From positions 1 to 6,961 of the forward strand of contig CABUXM010000096.1 of assembly GCA_902495545.1 (NCBI GenBank): a stretch of 6,961 nt of DNA, read 5' to 3'. This DNA comes from an uncultured Collinsella sp. (GTDB taxonomy: Bacteria; Actinomycetota; Coriobacteriia; Coriobacteriales; Coriobacteriaceae). The notes beneath the pieces were generated by a model, which did not search any database, was not told the origin of the DNA, and was given only the letters and a program-made list of their open reading frames with translations. The translations under genes and the position numbers were made by a program. This document shows positions 1 through 5,341 of this stretch, one piece after another; within the stretch, counting starts at the first letter, position 1; each line of letters opens with the position of its first letter.

Positions 1-264
1 CGTGTCCTCGGCGGCACCGTTGACAACGGCGGCCTCGGAAAGCGCGGCAAGCGTGCCTTCAAGGTCAAAGTCGGGGAGCGTATCGGGGTGTAAGAGCGAT
101 AGTTTCTCGGTCTGCAGCGCCCAGGTCATGTCGAGCGCCGGGTCCGTAGCACCGATGCACTCCAGAATGGTGTTGTAGGCCCAGATGCGGTCGTCCTGTC
201 CGATCATCGATCGGTGAATAGCGTACTCGATGAGGCCCTGCACAGCCTTGCGCACGTCAGTCAT
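1..264 (-). CDS. galT: galactose-1-phosphate uridylyltransferase, N-terminal part (cut by window edge)
   Basis: Only the first 88 codons are in the window. The translation starts MTDVRKAVQGLIEYAIHR and continues with a D-R-I-W-A-Y-N-T-I-L segment, then LSEAAVVNGAAEDT at residues 75-88. This is the pattern of the GalT type common in Gram-positive bacteria: a helical leader with an L-I-x-Y-A motif, a D-x-x-x-x-x-N segment, and a later A-V-x-N-G-x-x-E-D-T segment. The enzyme exchanges UMP between UDP-glucose and galactose-1-phosphate in the cytosolic Leloir pathway. Its ATG overlaps the galK stop codon by one base (TAATG at 266-262), and no good Shine-Dalgarno lies just upstream, so translation probably depends on re-initiation after galK. 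The catalytic part lies outside the window. Neighbourhood with galK makes the call strong. Confidence 0.87.
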   Translation of the reverse strand, partial: MTDVRKAVQGLIEYAIHRSMIGQDDRIWAYNTILECIGATDPALDMTWALQTEKLSLLHPDTLPDFDLEGTLAALSEAAVVNGAAEDT

Positions 265-1469
265 TACAGCCATGCCGCGTAAGCCCCCTTGTCAGAAATT
301 GCGTAGTGGCGGGCAGAGCCCTCGCCCAGCCAGCCGTTCATCTTGGCGATGAAGGTGTCGACCAGGTCGAGCGGCACGAAGGCCTGGATGGTGCCACCAA
401 AGCCGCCACCGTGGATACGAACGGCGCCGCGGCCGTCGAGCACGTGCTCGGCCAGCGCCAGGGCATACATCGAAGGCTGCTCGGAGCCCAGCTTGGCAAC
501 GACATTCTGCAGGTACATGGCAGAGCTGGCGCCGGACTCGCGCGTCAGGACCAGGAACTGATCGATGTCGCCGGCGTTCAGGGCTGCCCAGCGCTTATCG
601 ACCAGGCCGTTCTCGTACCAGTAGTGAACGGCGCGCAGGCAGGCACGGTCGCCCAGCTTGGCGCGCAGCTCGGGGAGCTTGGCGTCAAAGTCGGCAACAT
701 CGACCTCGCACAGGCGTGCCTTGCCAAACTCGGCGGCAACGTCCTGCATCTCGCGCGGAACGGCAGCGTAATCGTCGGTGGCGGCCACGTGGTCGGCACC
801 AACCTTAACGAGCACGAGCGCATAGCCGTGATCCTCAAAGTTGAGCTCGAGCTTCTGGGTTTTAGGCTGAGCCTGGTCCTCAAAGTCCATGTAGGCAAGG
901 CCGCCCAGGCACACAGCGGCCTGGTCCATCAGACCGCAGGGCTTGCCATAGTAGTTGTTCTCGGTGCGCTGGCTCATCTGGGCGAGCGCGACGGGCTCGA
1001 TGGCGGGTGCGCCCCAGAGCGTCTCCATGGCGCGACCGTATGCCGCCTCGACAGCAGCAGAGCTCGAAAGGCCGCCGCCCGAGGGGACAGAGCAGGTGAA
1101 GGCGAAGTCGAAGCCCTGGGGCTCAACGCCCAGAGCAGCGATTTCGTGGGCCATGCCGCGGACGAGGCTCGCAGACGTGCCCTTCTCGGACTCTTGAATA
1201 CCCAGCGTGTCGAGCGTGATCTCAAACGTGGGATAGCCCTCGTCGGCGACGCGAATCTTGTTGGTGTCGGTCGCTACGGCAATGCCGTCAACGGCGACAT
1301 CGAGCGAGCCGGCGATGACGTGGCCGCCCTCGTGGTCGGTGTGGTTGCCACTGATCTCGGAACGGCCGGGCGCGTGCACATAGAGCACCTGGCGGTCGCC
1401 GATGGGGCCAAACTCCTCCTCAAACAGCTTGGTGAGCGTGGCGAGTGTCTTTTCGTCGGGGGTGGTCAT
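264..1469 (-). CDS. galK: galactokinase (GHMP kinase family)
   Basis: It phosphorylates galactose at C1 with ATP, the first step of the Leloir pathway. The protein is 401 aa, the usual GalK length. Motif 1 is PGRSEISGNHTDH at residues 34-46, with the transition-state arginine at R36. The GHMP ATP-binding motif PSGGGLSSSAA is at 129-139. The catalytic aspartate is in CGLMDQ (D182). The C-terminal glycine motif RIHGGGFGG is near 351-359. The start at 1469 was chosen over an in-frame ATG at 1556 because AAGGAAAGGA ends 5 nt before it and homology begins there; the upstream extension runs through an operator. The stop overlaps galT by one base. Odd point: the usual sugar-contacting Glu of the G-E-H-T-D motif is Asn (N42), a form I recall from other gut anaerobe galactokinases. 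Regulation is probably by the divergent LacI-type protein through operators at 1510-1595. Confidence 0.96.
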   Translation of the reverse strand: MTTPDEKTLATLTKLFEEEFGPIGDRQVLYVHAPGRSEISGNHTDHEGGHVIAGSLDVAVDGIAVATDTNKIRVADEGYPTFEITLDTLGIQESEKGTSASLVRGMAHEIAALGVEPQGFDFAFTCSVPSGGGLSSSAAVEAAYGRAMETLWGAPAIEPVALAQMSQRTENNYYGKPCGLMDQAAVCLGGLAYMDFEDQAQPKTQKLELNFEDHGYALVLVKVGADHVAATDDYAAVPREMQDVAAEFGKARLCEVDVADFDAKLPELRAKLGDRACLRAVHYWYENGLVDKRWAALNAGDIDQFLVLTRESGASSAMYLQNVVAKLGSEQPSMYALALAEHVLDGRGAVRIHGGGFGGTIQAFVPLDLVDTFIAKMNGWLGEGSARHYAISDKGAYAAWL

Positions 1470-1509
1470 GGAAGTCCTTTCCTTGGCGCGCACGGGTGAG
1501 TTTTGCGTC

Positions 1510-1527
1510 GTTATGAGTACGTTAACA
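1510..1527 (-). promoter_or_regulatory. LacI-type operator O1 (galK side)
   Basis: On the minus strand it reads TGTTAACGTACTCATAAC, identical over 18 bp to O2 in the opposite orientation. The 14-bp core TGTTAACGTACTCA has the LacI/GalR-family form TG-n4-CG-n4-CA, with a central CG and outer TG/CA. It lies 41 bp upstream of the galK start, where a bound repressor could block galKT transcription. That the neighbouring regulator binds here is inferred. Confidence 0.75.
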
Positions 1528-1538
1528 ACTTGAAGCGG

Positions 1539-1557
1539 CGTGAACCAAGTGTTCACG
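1539..1557. promoter_or_regulatory. 19-bp palindrome, candidate second regulator site
   Basis: CGTGAAC (1539-1545) and GTTCACG (1551-1557) are perfect inverted arms around CAAGT. The site lies between O1 and O2 but does not share their sequence, so it probably serves another protein. The arm core GTGAAC recurs at 1645-1650 over the weak -35 region of the lacI-type gene. The spacing does not fit a CRP site (GTGA-N9-TCAC instead of N6). The binding protein is unknown. Confidence 0.45.
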
Positions 1558-1577
1558 ATACCGCACGTTACGGGCTA

Positions 1578-1595
1578 TGTTAACGTACTCATAAC
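1578..1595 (+). promoter_or_regulatory. LacI-type operator O2
   Basis: TGTTAACGTACTCATAAC is the exact inverse of O1. The centres of the two sites are 64 bp apart, about six helical turns, so one tetramer, or two dimers on one DNA face, could join them. It sits between the galKT and regulator transcription starts and could serve both directions. Confidence 0.75.
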
Positions 1596-1644
1596 ACAAC
1601 TCTTGTCACTTTTTGAGAATCTGGTAATCGGTAGAAATTCAGCC

Positions 1645-1674
1645 GTGAACGGTATTGTCGTATGGACTTATAAA
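1645..1674 (+). promoter_or_regulatory. candidate promoter of the LacI-family regulator gene
   Basis: TATAAA at 1669-1674 matches the -10 consensus at 5 of 6 bases. A weak -35, GTGAAC (1645-1650), lies 18 bp upstream. The expected transcript starts near 1681, giving an untranslated leader of about 127 nt that contains operator O3. The -35 is poor, so an activator or another promoter is possible. I found no convincing promoter for galKT on the opposite strand. Confidence 0.45.
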
Positions 1675-1700
1675 GCAGAAGAGATGCGGATTGAAAAAGT

Positions 1701-1714
1701 AGAGTACGTTAACA
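1701..1714 (-). promoter_or_regulatory. LacI-type operator O3 (autoregulatory position)
   Basis: The minus strand reads TGTTAACGTACTCT, matching the O1/O2 14-bp core at 13 of 14 positions. It lies about 20-33 bp downstream of the predicted start of the regulator's own transcript, and 123 bp centre to centre from O2. Position suggests autorepression by blocking the polymerase or by looping to O1/O2. Confidence 0.65.
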
Positions 1715-1807
1715 TGCGTCCGACGATAGCGGGCCTCGGCGCGGGCTAAACTCCTGCCCGGGCCGGCATTCACGCTATTCAGATCTCGCAAGGGTGAAGG
1801 TGATCCT

Positions 1808-2839
1808 GTGGCAAGGCGCCCGTCCAACGATACAGGTACGCGTCCGGTCTCCATGGCCGACGTCGCCCGCGCTGCTGGCGTTTCGCAGCAGACGGTTTCG
1901 CGCGTCGCCAACGGCTTGCCCAACGTTAACGAGCAGACGCGCCAGCGCGTGCAGTCCGCTATGCGAGAGCTCGGCTTTCGTCCGAGTTATGCCGGTCGCT
2001 CGCTGCGCGACGGTCGATACCATTCGGTTGGCCTATGCGTCAACGATGTCACCAAGTTTGGCAACCTCTCAATGATCGACGGCATCGCCAGCGCTGCTCG
2101 CGAGCATAATTGTGCCATCACGCTGGTCGAGATGTCCAAGACCGAGGAGTTTTCGCTTGCCGAGGCCACGCGTCGTATGGCCGCATTGCCGGTGGACGGC
2201 ATCATCATCGGCATGAGCCGCATGGCGCCCGATTTTGAGACGTTTGATCCACTGCCGGGCATTGGCACGGTTATCGTCACCATGTACGCGCACCCGCGGG
2301 TGACCACGGTCGACTCCGATCATTACGGCTGCTCGCTCTTGCTTATGGATCACCTGTTTGAGCTGGGGCACGAGCAGATTCGCTATATTGGCGGCCCGTC
2401 GTTCTCAGTCGACGAACAATTTCGTCGCGCCGGTTGGCAGGATGCACTCGAGCGTAAACACATCGAGCCGGCAGAGCCGCTCGAGGGCGACTGGTCTGCC
2501 AACAGCGGCTACGAGGCCGGCAGGCACCTGGCCGAGCACGATCACACCATGACGGCGATTTACGCGGCAAACGACCAGATGGCAAACGGCGCAATTGCGG
2601 CGCTGCACGATAGCGGCCTGCGTGTGCCCGAGGACGTGAGCGTGGTGGGCGTCGACGATTCACTCGATGATTTTGTGGCAAACAACGAGCTCACGACCGT
2701 GCGATTCGATCTACATCAGCGCGGACGCGAGGTGTTTGAGCATGCGGTTCCCGAGGCGGGTACGGCGGGCAAAACCGTTGCCATCCGTATTCCCGGCCAG
2801 CTCATTATTCGACATAGCACGGCGATACCGCACGCATAG
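1808..2839 (+). CDS. LacI/GalR-family transcriptional regulator, likely of galKT
   Basis: This is a 343-aa cytosolic DNA-binding repressor. Residues 16-35 (MADVARAAGVSQQTVSRVAN) are the LacI helix-turn-helix, and the hinge helix is at about 54-68 (RPSYAGRSLRDG). The rest is a periplasmic-binding-protein-like effector domain, with VDGIIIG, YIGGPS, AANDQMANGAIAAL and VSVVGVDDS at the expected places. It starts with GTG at 1808 because AAGGTGA ends 4 nt upstream and the HTH needs this N-terminus; ATG 1853 falls inside the HTH and lacks a ribosome site. It is divergent from galK, with three matching operators between them, so galactose or a derivative is the likely inducer (inference). The leader upstream has a GC-rich 5-bp hairpin (1742-1746/1756-1760). 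No terminator follows. Confidence 0.95.
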   Translation: MARRPSNDTGTRPVSMADVARAAGVSQQTVSRVANGLPNVNEQTRQRVQSAMRELGFRPSYAGRSLRDGRYHSVGLCVNDVTKFGNLSMIDGIASAAREHNCAITLVEMSKTEEFSLAEATRRMAALPVDGIIIGMSRMAPDFETFDPLPGIGTVIVTMYAHPRVTTVDSDHYGCSLLLMDHLFELGHEQIRYIGGPSFSVDEQFRRAGWQDALERKHIEPAEPLEGDWSANSGYEAGRHLAEHDHTMTAIYAANDQMANGAIAALHDSGLRVPEDVSVVGVDDSLDDFVANNELTTVRFDLHQRGREVFEHAVPEAGTAGKTVAIRIPGQLIIRHSTAIPHA

Positions 2840-2856
2840 TTTGTGCAGGTAAACAG

Positions 2857-2883
2857 CGATTTATTGCATTTCAATAACAATCG
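2857..2883. promoter_or_regulatory. inverted repeat upstream of fprA, candidate operator
   Basis: TTATTG-CATTT-CAATAA (2861-2877) is a perfect 6-bp inverted repeat. It is framed by CGAT/ATCG outer arms (2857-2860, 2880-2883) with a 2-nt bulge. No T-run follows, so it is a poor terminator for the preceding regulator gene. It lies about 50 bp upstream of the fprA -10 element, a fit for an activator or a redox/NO regulator. No known box that I can name matches it. Confidence 0.4.
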
Positions 2884-2922
2884 GTATGGATGCTGACGGA
2901 TAGCCGTGGCTATGAAGGCGAG

Positions 2923-2931
2923 TGTTATGAT
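2923..2931 (+). promoter_or_regulatory. extended -10 promoter of fprA
   Basis: TGTTATGAT gives the extended -10 TG plus TATGAT (2926-2931), 5 of 6 to consensus. No -35 is recognisable at 16-19 bp spacing, which is usual for extended -10 promoters. The transcript should start near 2938 and carry a leader of about 30 nt. Confidence 0.55.
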
Positions 2932-2952
2932 AGACGGGTTCTTTTGTCTATC
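2929..2952. promoter_or_regulatory. inverted repeat over the fprA -10/start site
   Basis: GATAGAC (2929-2935) and GTCTATC (2946-2952) are perfect 7-bp inverted arms separated by 10 nt. They overlap the -10 element and the predicted transcription start, and end 1 nt before the Shine-Dalgarno AGGAGG (2954-2959). This position suits a repressor operator; it could also form a small hairpin next to the ribosome site. Confidence 0.4.
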
Positions 2953-2968
2953 TAGGAGGCTTTGCCTG

Positions 2969-4129
2969 ATGGAGATCACCAAGGATATCCGCTACATCGG
3001 TGTCGACGATCACGACATTGACCTGTTCGAGGGCCAGTACGACGTGTCCGAGAACGGCATGGCATACAACAGCTATGTTATCTTGGGCGATAAAATCGCT
3101 GTCGCCGATTCGGTCGACGGCGGTTTTGTTGACGAGTGGCTCGGCAACCTCGAGGCCGTGCTCGATGGCCGTACGCCCGACTACCTGGTCGTCCATCACA
3201 TGGAGCCCGATCACTCCGCCGGTATCGCTGCCTTTATGGAGCGCTATCCCCAGGCGCAGATCGTGGCCAGCATGGGTGCTTTCCGCATGATGGCCAACTA
3301 CTTTGGCACCGACTTCCCCGAGCGCAAAATGGTCGTCAAAGAGGGCGATGTGCTCGATCTGGGCGGCCACAGCCTGACCTTTATCGGCGCCCCCAACGTT
3401 CACTGGCCCGAGGTGCTCTTCTCCTACGAGTCCACCGACAAGGTGCTTTTTAGTGCCGACGGCTTTGGCAAGTTCGGCGCCAACGACATCGAGGATCCGG
3501 AAGGGTGGGCCTGCGAGGCTCGCCGTTACTACTTTGGCATCGTCGGTAAGTTCGGCAAATTCGTGCAGGCCGTGCTCAAAAAGGCCGCCGACCTGGATAT
3601 TCAGATTATCTGCCCGCTCCACGGTCCCGTACTGACCGAGAACCTGGGCTATTACCTCGACACCTATAACACCTGGTCGAGCTACCAGCCCGAGGACGAG
3701 GGCATCACGATCGCCTATGCGAGTGTGTATGGGCACCTGAAAGCTGCCGTCGAGGAGCTCGCATCTGCTCTCGAGGCCCGCGGCCAGAAGGTCTCCGTCT
3801 TTGACCTGGCTCGCGATGATATGGCCGAGGCCGTTGAGGATGCGTTCCGCTATGACCGTCTGGTGCTCGCCTCCATCACCTATCAGGGCGAGATCTTCCC
3901 GTTCATGAGCACCTTTATCCACACGCTTGCCGAGCACGCCTACCAGAACCGTACGGTGGCGCTCGTCGAGGCCGGCTCTTGGGCGCCTGCAGCTGCCAAG
4001 GTTATGACCAAGGAGCTCGAGGGCATGAAGGACATCACCCTGACGCAGAACAAGGTGACCGTGCTGGGCTCGCTCAACGACGCCTCGCGCGCTCAGATCG
4101 AGGCCCTTGCCGACGAGCTGTCCAAGTAA
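2969..4129 (+). CDS. fprA: flavodiiron protein (class A, FprA-type O2/NO reductase)
   Basis: It reduces O2 to water and/or NO to N2O in the cytosol, usually with electrons from rubredoxin, and protects anaerobes. It has 386 aa, normal for the class A two-domain form. The N-terminal metallo-beta-lactamase-like domain carries every diiron ligand: H77-x-E79-x-D81-H82, H145 (in NVHWPE), D164 (in FSADGFG) and H218 (in CPLHGPV). The flavodoxin-like FMN domain runs from about 246 to the end, with ASVYGH, the ITYQGEIFPFM segment and VEAGSWAP loops. There is no fused rubredoxin or flavin reductase domain, and no partner gene in the window. The start was chosen at 2969, 9 nt after AGGAGG, rather than upstream in-frame ATGs at 2906, 2912 and 2927. 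It appears monocistronic between its own promoter and a strong terminator. Preference for O2 or NO cannot be read from sequence. Confidence 0.95.
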   Translation: MEITKDIRYIGVDDHDIDLFEGQYDVSENGMAYNSYVILGDKIAVADSVDGGFVDEWLGNLEAVLDGRTPDYLVVHHMEPDHSAGIAAFMERYPQAQIVASMGAFRMMANYFGTDFPERKMVVKEGDVLDLGGHSLTFIGAPNVHWPEVLFSYESTDKVLFSADGFGKFGANDIEDPEGWACEARRYYFGIVGKFGKFVQAVLKKAADLDIQIICPLHGPVLTENLGYYLDTYNTWSSYQPEDEGITIAYASVYGHLKAAVEELASALEARGQKVSVFDLARDDMAEAVEDAFRYDRLVLASITYQGEIFPFMSTFIHTLAEHAYQNRTVALVEAGSWAPAAAKVMTKELEGMKDITLTQNKVTVLGSLNDASRAQIEALADELSK

Positions 4130-4161
4130 CGACACGTTCACTTTTGACGCTCAACCATCAC

Positions 4162-4201
4162 AACCACCACAAAGGGGACAGGCACCTTTGTGGTGGTTTT
4201 T
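4162..4201 (+). terminator. Rho-independent terminator of fprA
   Basis: A perfect 14-bp stem (4162-4175 with 4185-4198; arm AACCACCACAAAGG) encloses a 9-nt loop and is followed by a T-run up to 4201. The T-run exists only in the rightward direction, so it mainly ends fprA; the convergent deoR-type gene stops 3 bp beyond. Loop and stem top spell GGGGACAGGCACC (4174-4186). Confidence 0.88.
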
Positions 4202-4203
4202 GT

Positions 4204-5007
4204 TTAAGCGCCGGCAATGATGAGGGCTGGACGTGCGCTGTCGGTAGCCTCGGCGATTGAGGTGGCGACGGCATGGTCGGGGTCACGGTCCATCACGATG
4301 GCGTCGACATCGGTCAGCTCGGCAAAGCGGTACATGCCGCGTCCGTTAACCTTGCTGGCGTCCATGAGGGCGACGCTTTGATGGGCCGCGGTGATCATAG
4401 CCGTTTTGGTCTCGGCCATCTGGGGAAAGTCGGTCGTAAAGCCGCAGCTGGAGACAAAGGCGCCGGGGCACATGACGGCCAGATCGGCATGGACCATTTG
4501 GAGCGCCTGCATAGTGAGCGGTCCGTACAAATAACGATGGCCTTTGCGCAACGCCCCGCCCAGCATGACGACATCGACCGAGGGCATGCTCTCGTCGATG
4601 TAATCGGCAATGGTAATGTCGGCCGTGATGACGGTGATGCCGTTGCGCTGGTCGAGGAGCCGAACGAACTCGAGCGCCGTGGTGCCCGAGTCGACGAGCA
4701 GCGTGTCGCCGTCATTGACGAGCTCGATGGCGCTTTGCGCGATGGCTTGCTTGGCGGCGACGTTGACATTGATGCGGCGATCCTGCGTGGAGACGGTCAG
4801 GCGTTTGTGGAGCGAGACGGCACCGCCGTGCGTGCGGCGCAGCTTGCCTGCTTCGGCGAGCGCGTCCAGGTCGGCGCGGGCGGTGACGGAGGACACGCCA
4901 AAGGTCTGGGCGATTTCTGCCACCTGCACCGAGGCATTATGATCGAGCATTTCCAAAATGGCGGTACGGCGTTCGTCGGCAAAGGCACGGTTGGTGGCTT
5001 GGGCCAT
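4204..5007 (-). CDS. DeoR-family transcriptional regulator of sugar metabolism
   Basis: This is a 267-aa repressor of the DeoR/GlpR sugar-phosphate-sensing type. The winged helix-turn-helix is at about 12-63: ERRTAILEML, then VAEIAQTFGVSSVTARADL (29-47), ending in the family signature LRRTHGGA (56-63). The C-terminal effector domain (DeoRC) shows K86, DSGTT (106-110), VITADITIA, MLGGALRKG and the ETKTAMI helix. The start at 5007 has GGAG 5 nt upstream. An in-frame ATG at 5064 would add 19 residues with no family match and lacks a good ribosome site. The gene is divergent from the aldolase gene and probably represses it, releasing on a sugar phosphate (inference from arrangement). It converges on fprA with only the terminator between. 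The effector is not readable from sequence. Confidence 0.93.
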   Translation of the reverse strand: MAQATNRAFADERRTAILEMLDHNASVQVAEIAQTFGVSSVTARADLDALAEAGKLRRTHGGAVSLHKRLTVSTQDRRINVNVAAKQAIAQSAIELVNDGDTLLVDSGTTALEFVRLLDQRNGITVITADITIADYIDESMPSVDVVMLGGALRKGHRYLYGPLTMQALQMVHADLAVMCPGAFVSSCGFTTDFPQMAETKTAMITAAHQSVALMDASKVNGRGMYRFAELTDVDAIVMDRDPDHAVATSIAEATDSARPALIIAGA

Positions 5008-5052
5008 GCTTGCTCCATTCTCGGCTAAATTTGCAGGAATTGTGTTGACTCT

Positions 5053-5249
5053 ATTTTCGTTCATTTTCTTTTTGAGTAAGAAAACACCTTTCGATTACTT
5101 ATCTTTTCTATAAAAGAAAGATGATTCGCTTGAAAACTGCAATGTCGTATAGACGGATCCGGCGCGAATCCCTTCCGTTTGCTTTTCAAAAACGAGTGTC
5201 TTGACCTGTGTGCCGGTGATATCTCATACGTGCGACGCTGTCGATTTTC
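5053..5249. promoter_or_regulatory. cluster of TTTTC/GAAAA motifs, candidate DeoR-type operators
   Basis: In the gap between the deoR-type gene and the aldolase gene, ATTTTC occurs at 5053-5058, 5063-5068 (10-bp spacing) and 5244-5249. Further TTTTC copies are at 5104-5108 and 5183-5187, and GAAAA (the same motif inverted) is at 5080-5084 and 5132-5136. DeoR-family repressors often bind repeated short boxes rather than one palindrome. AT-richness alone could produce part of this. Confidence 0.35.
5101..5122. promoter_or_regulatory. 22-bp imperfect palindrome with divergent -10-like elements
   Basis: Arms ATCTTT (5101-5106) and AAAGAT (5117-5122) are exact inverses; over the 22 bp, 8 of 11 pairs match. 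Its centre holds TATAAA (5109-5114) on the plus strand and TATAGA (5112-5107) on the minus strand, so a protein bound here could silence promoters in both directions. Neither -10 has a convincing -35. Confidence 0.4.
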
Positions 5250-5250
5250 A

Positions 5251-5256
5251 TACAAT
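5251..5256 (+). promoter_or_regulatory. candidate -10 of the aldolase gene
   Basis: TACAAT matches the -10 consensus at 5 of 6 bases and would start transcription near 5263, giving a leader of about 79 nt. No -35 is found at normal spacing: TTGACC at 5201-5206 is 44 bp away, too far for the same promoter. An upstream start at 5109-5114 is an alternative. Confidence 0.3.
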
Positions 5257-5269
5257 GGGCGCAGCAAAA

Positions 5270-5321
5270 CGCAAGGTGAAACGCCTTGTGAACGACTACG
5301 CCCGATGTCCAGATGCGGGCG
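5270..5321 (+). other. two hairpins in the aldolase mRNA leader
   Basis: Hairpin 1 pairs CGCAAGG (5270-5276) with CCTTGTG (5284-5290) using one G-U pair. Hairpin 2 pairs CGCCCG (5299-5304) with CGGGCG (5316-5321). The Shine-Dalgarno AGGAG (5328-5332) follows 6 nt later. They could stabilise the mRNA or influence translation. They match no riboswitch that I recognise. Confidence 0.4.
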
Positions 5322-5341
5322 AGGGAGAGGAGCAAACGCTC

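Noticed and set aside
306..1499. Long plus-strand open frame (397 codons) across galK
   Set aside because: It is the antisense shadow of galK, whose motifs and ribosome site are clear. Strong GC-ending codon bias keeps the opposite frame open; its translation is low-complexity V/G/A/L with no family signature.
1470..1556. Extension of galK to an ATG at 1556
   Set aside because: It runs through operator O1 and the palindrome, and the ribosome site AAGGAAAGGA belongs to the start at 1469.
1922..1933. AACGTTAACGAG inside the LacI-type gene as a fourth operator
   Set aside because: It shares only the GTTAACG part, lacks the TACTCA half, and encodes conserved Asn-Val-Asn-Glu of the HTH region.
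2857..2883. Terminator for the LacI-type gene
   Set aside because: The hairpin is AT-rich with a bulge and no T-run follows it, so it was listed as a candidate operator instead.
2948..4141. Long minus-strand open frame (397 codons) across fprA
   Set aside because: Antisense shadow of the flavodiiron gene, which has every diiron ligand. It has no plausible ribosome site or domain.
4273..5028. Plus-strand open frame across the DeoR-type gene
   Set aside because: Antisense shadow; the minus-strand product has complete DeoR-family motifs.
5201..5206. TTGACC as the -35 of the aldolase promoter
   Set aside because: No acceptable -10 lies 16-19 bp downstream, and the best -10 (5251-5256) is 44 bp away.
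5201..5341. N-terminal extension of the aldolase to an ATG at 5201
   Set aside because: The 47 extra residues have no family similarity, cross the likely promoter and leader hairpins, and lack a ribosome site, whereas AGGAG precedes 5342.
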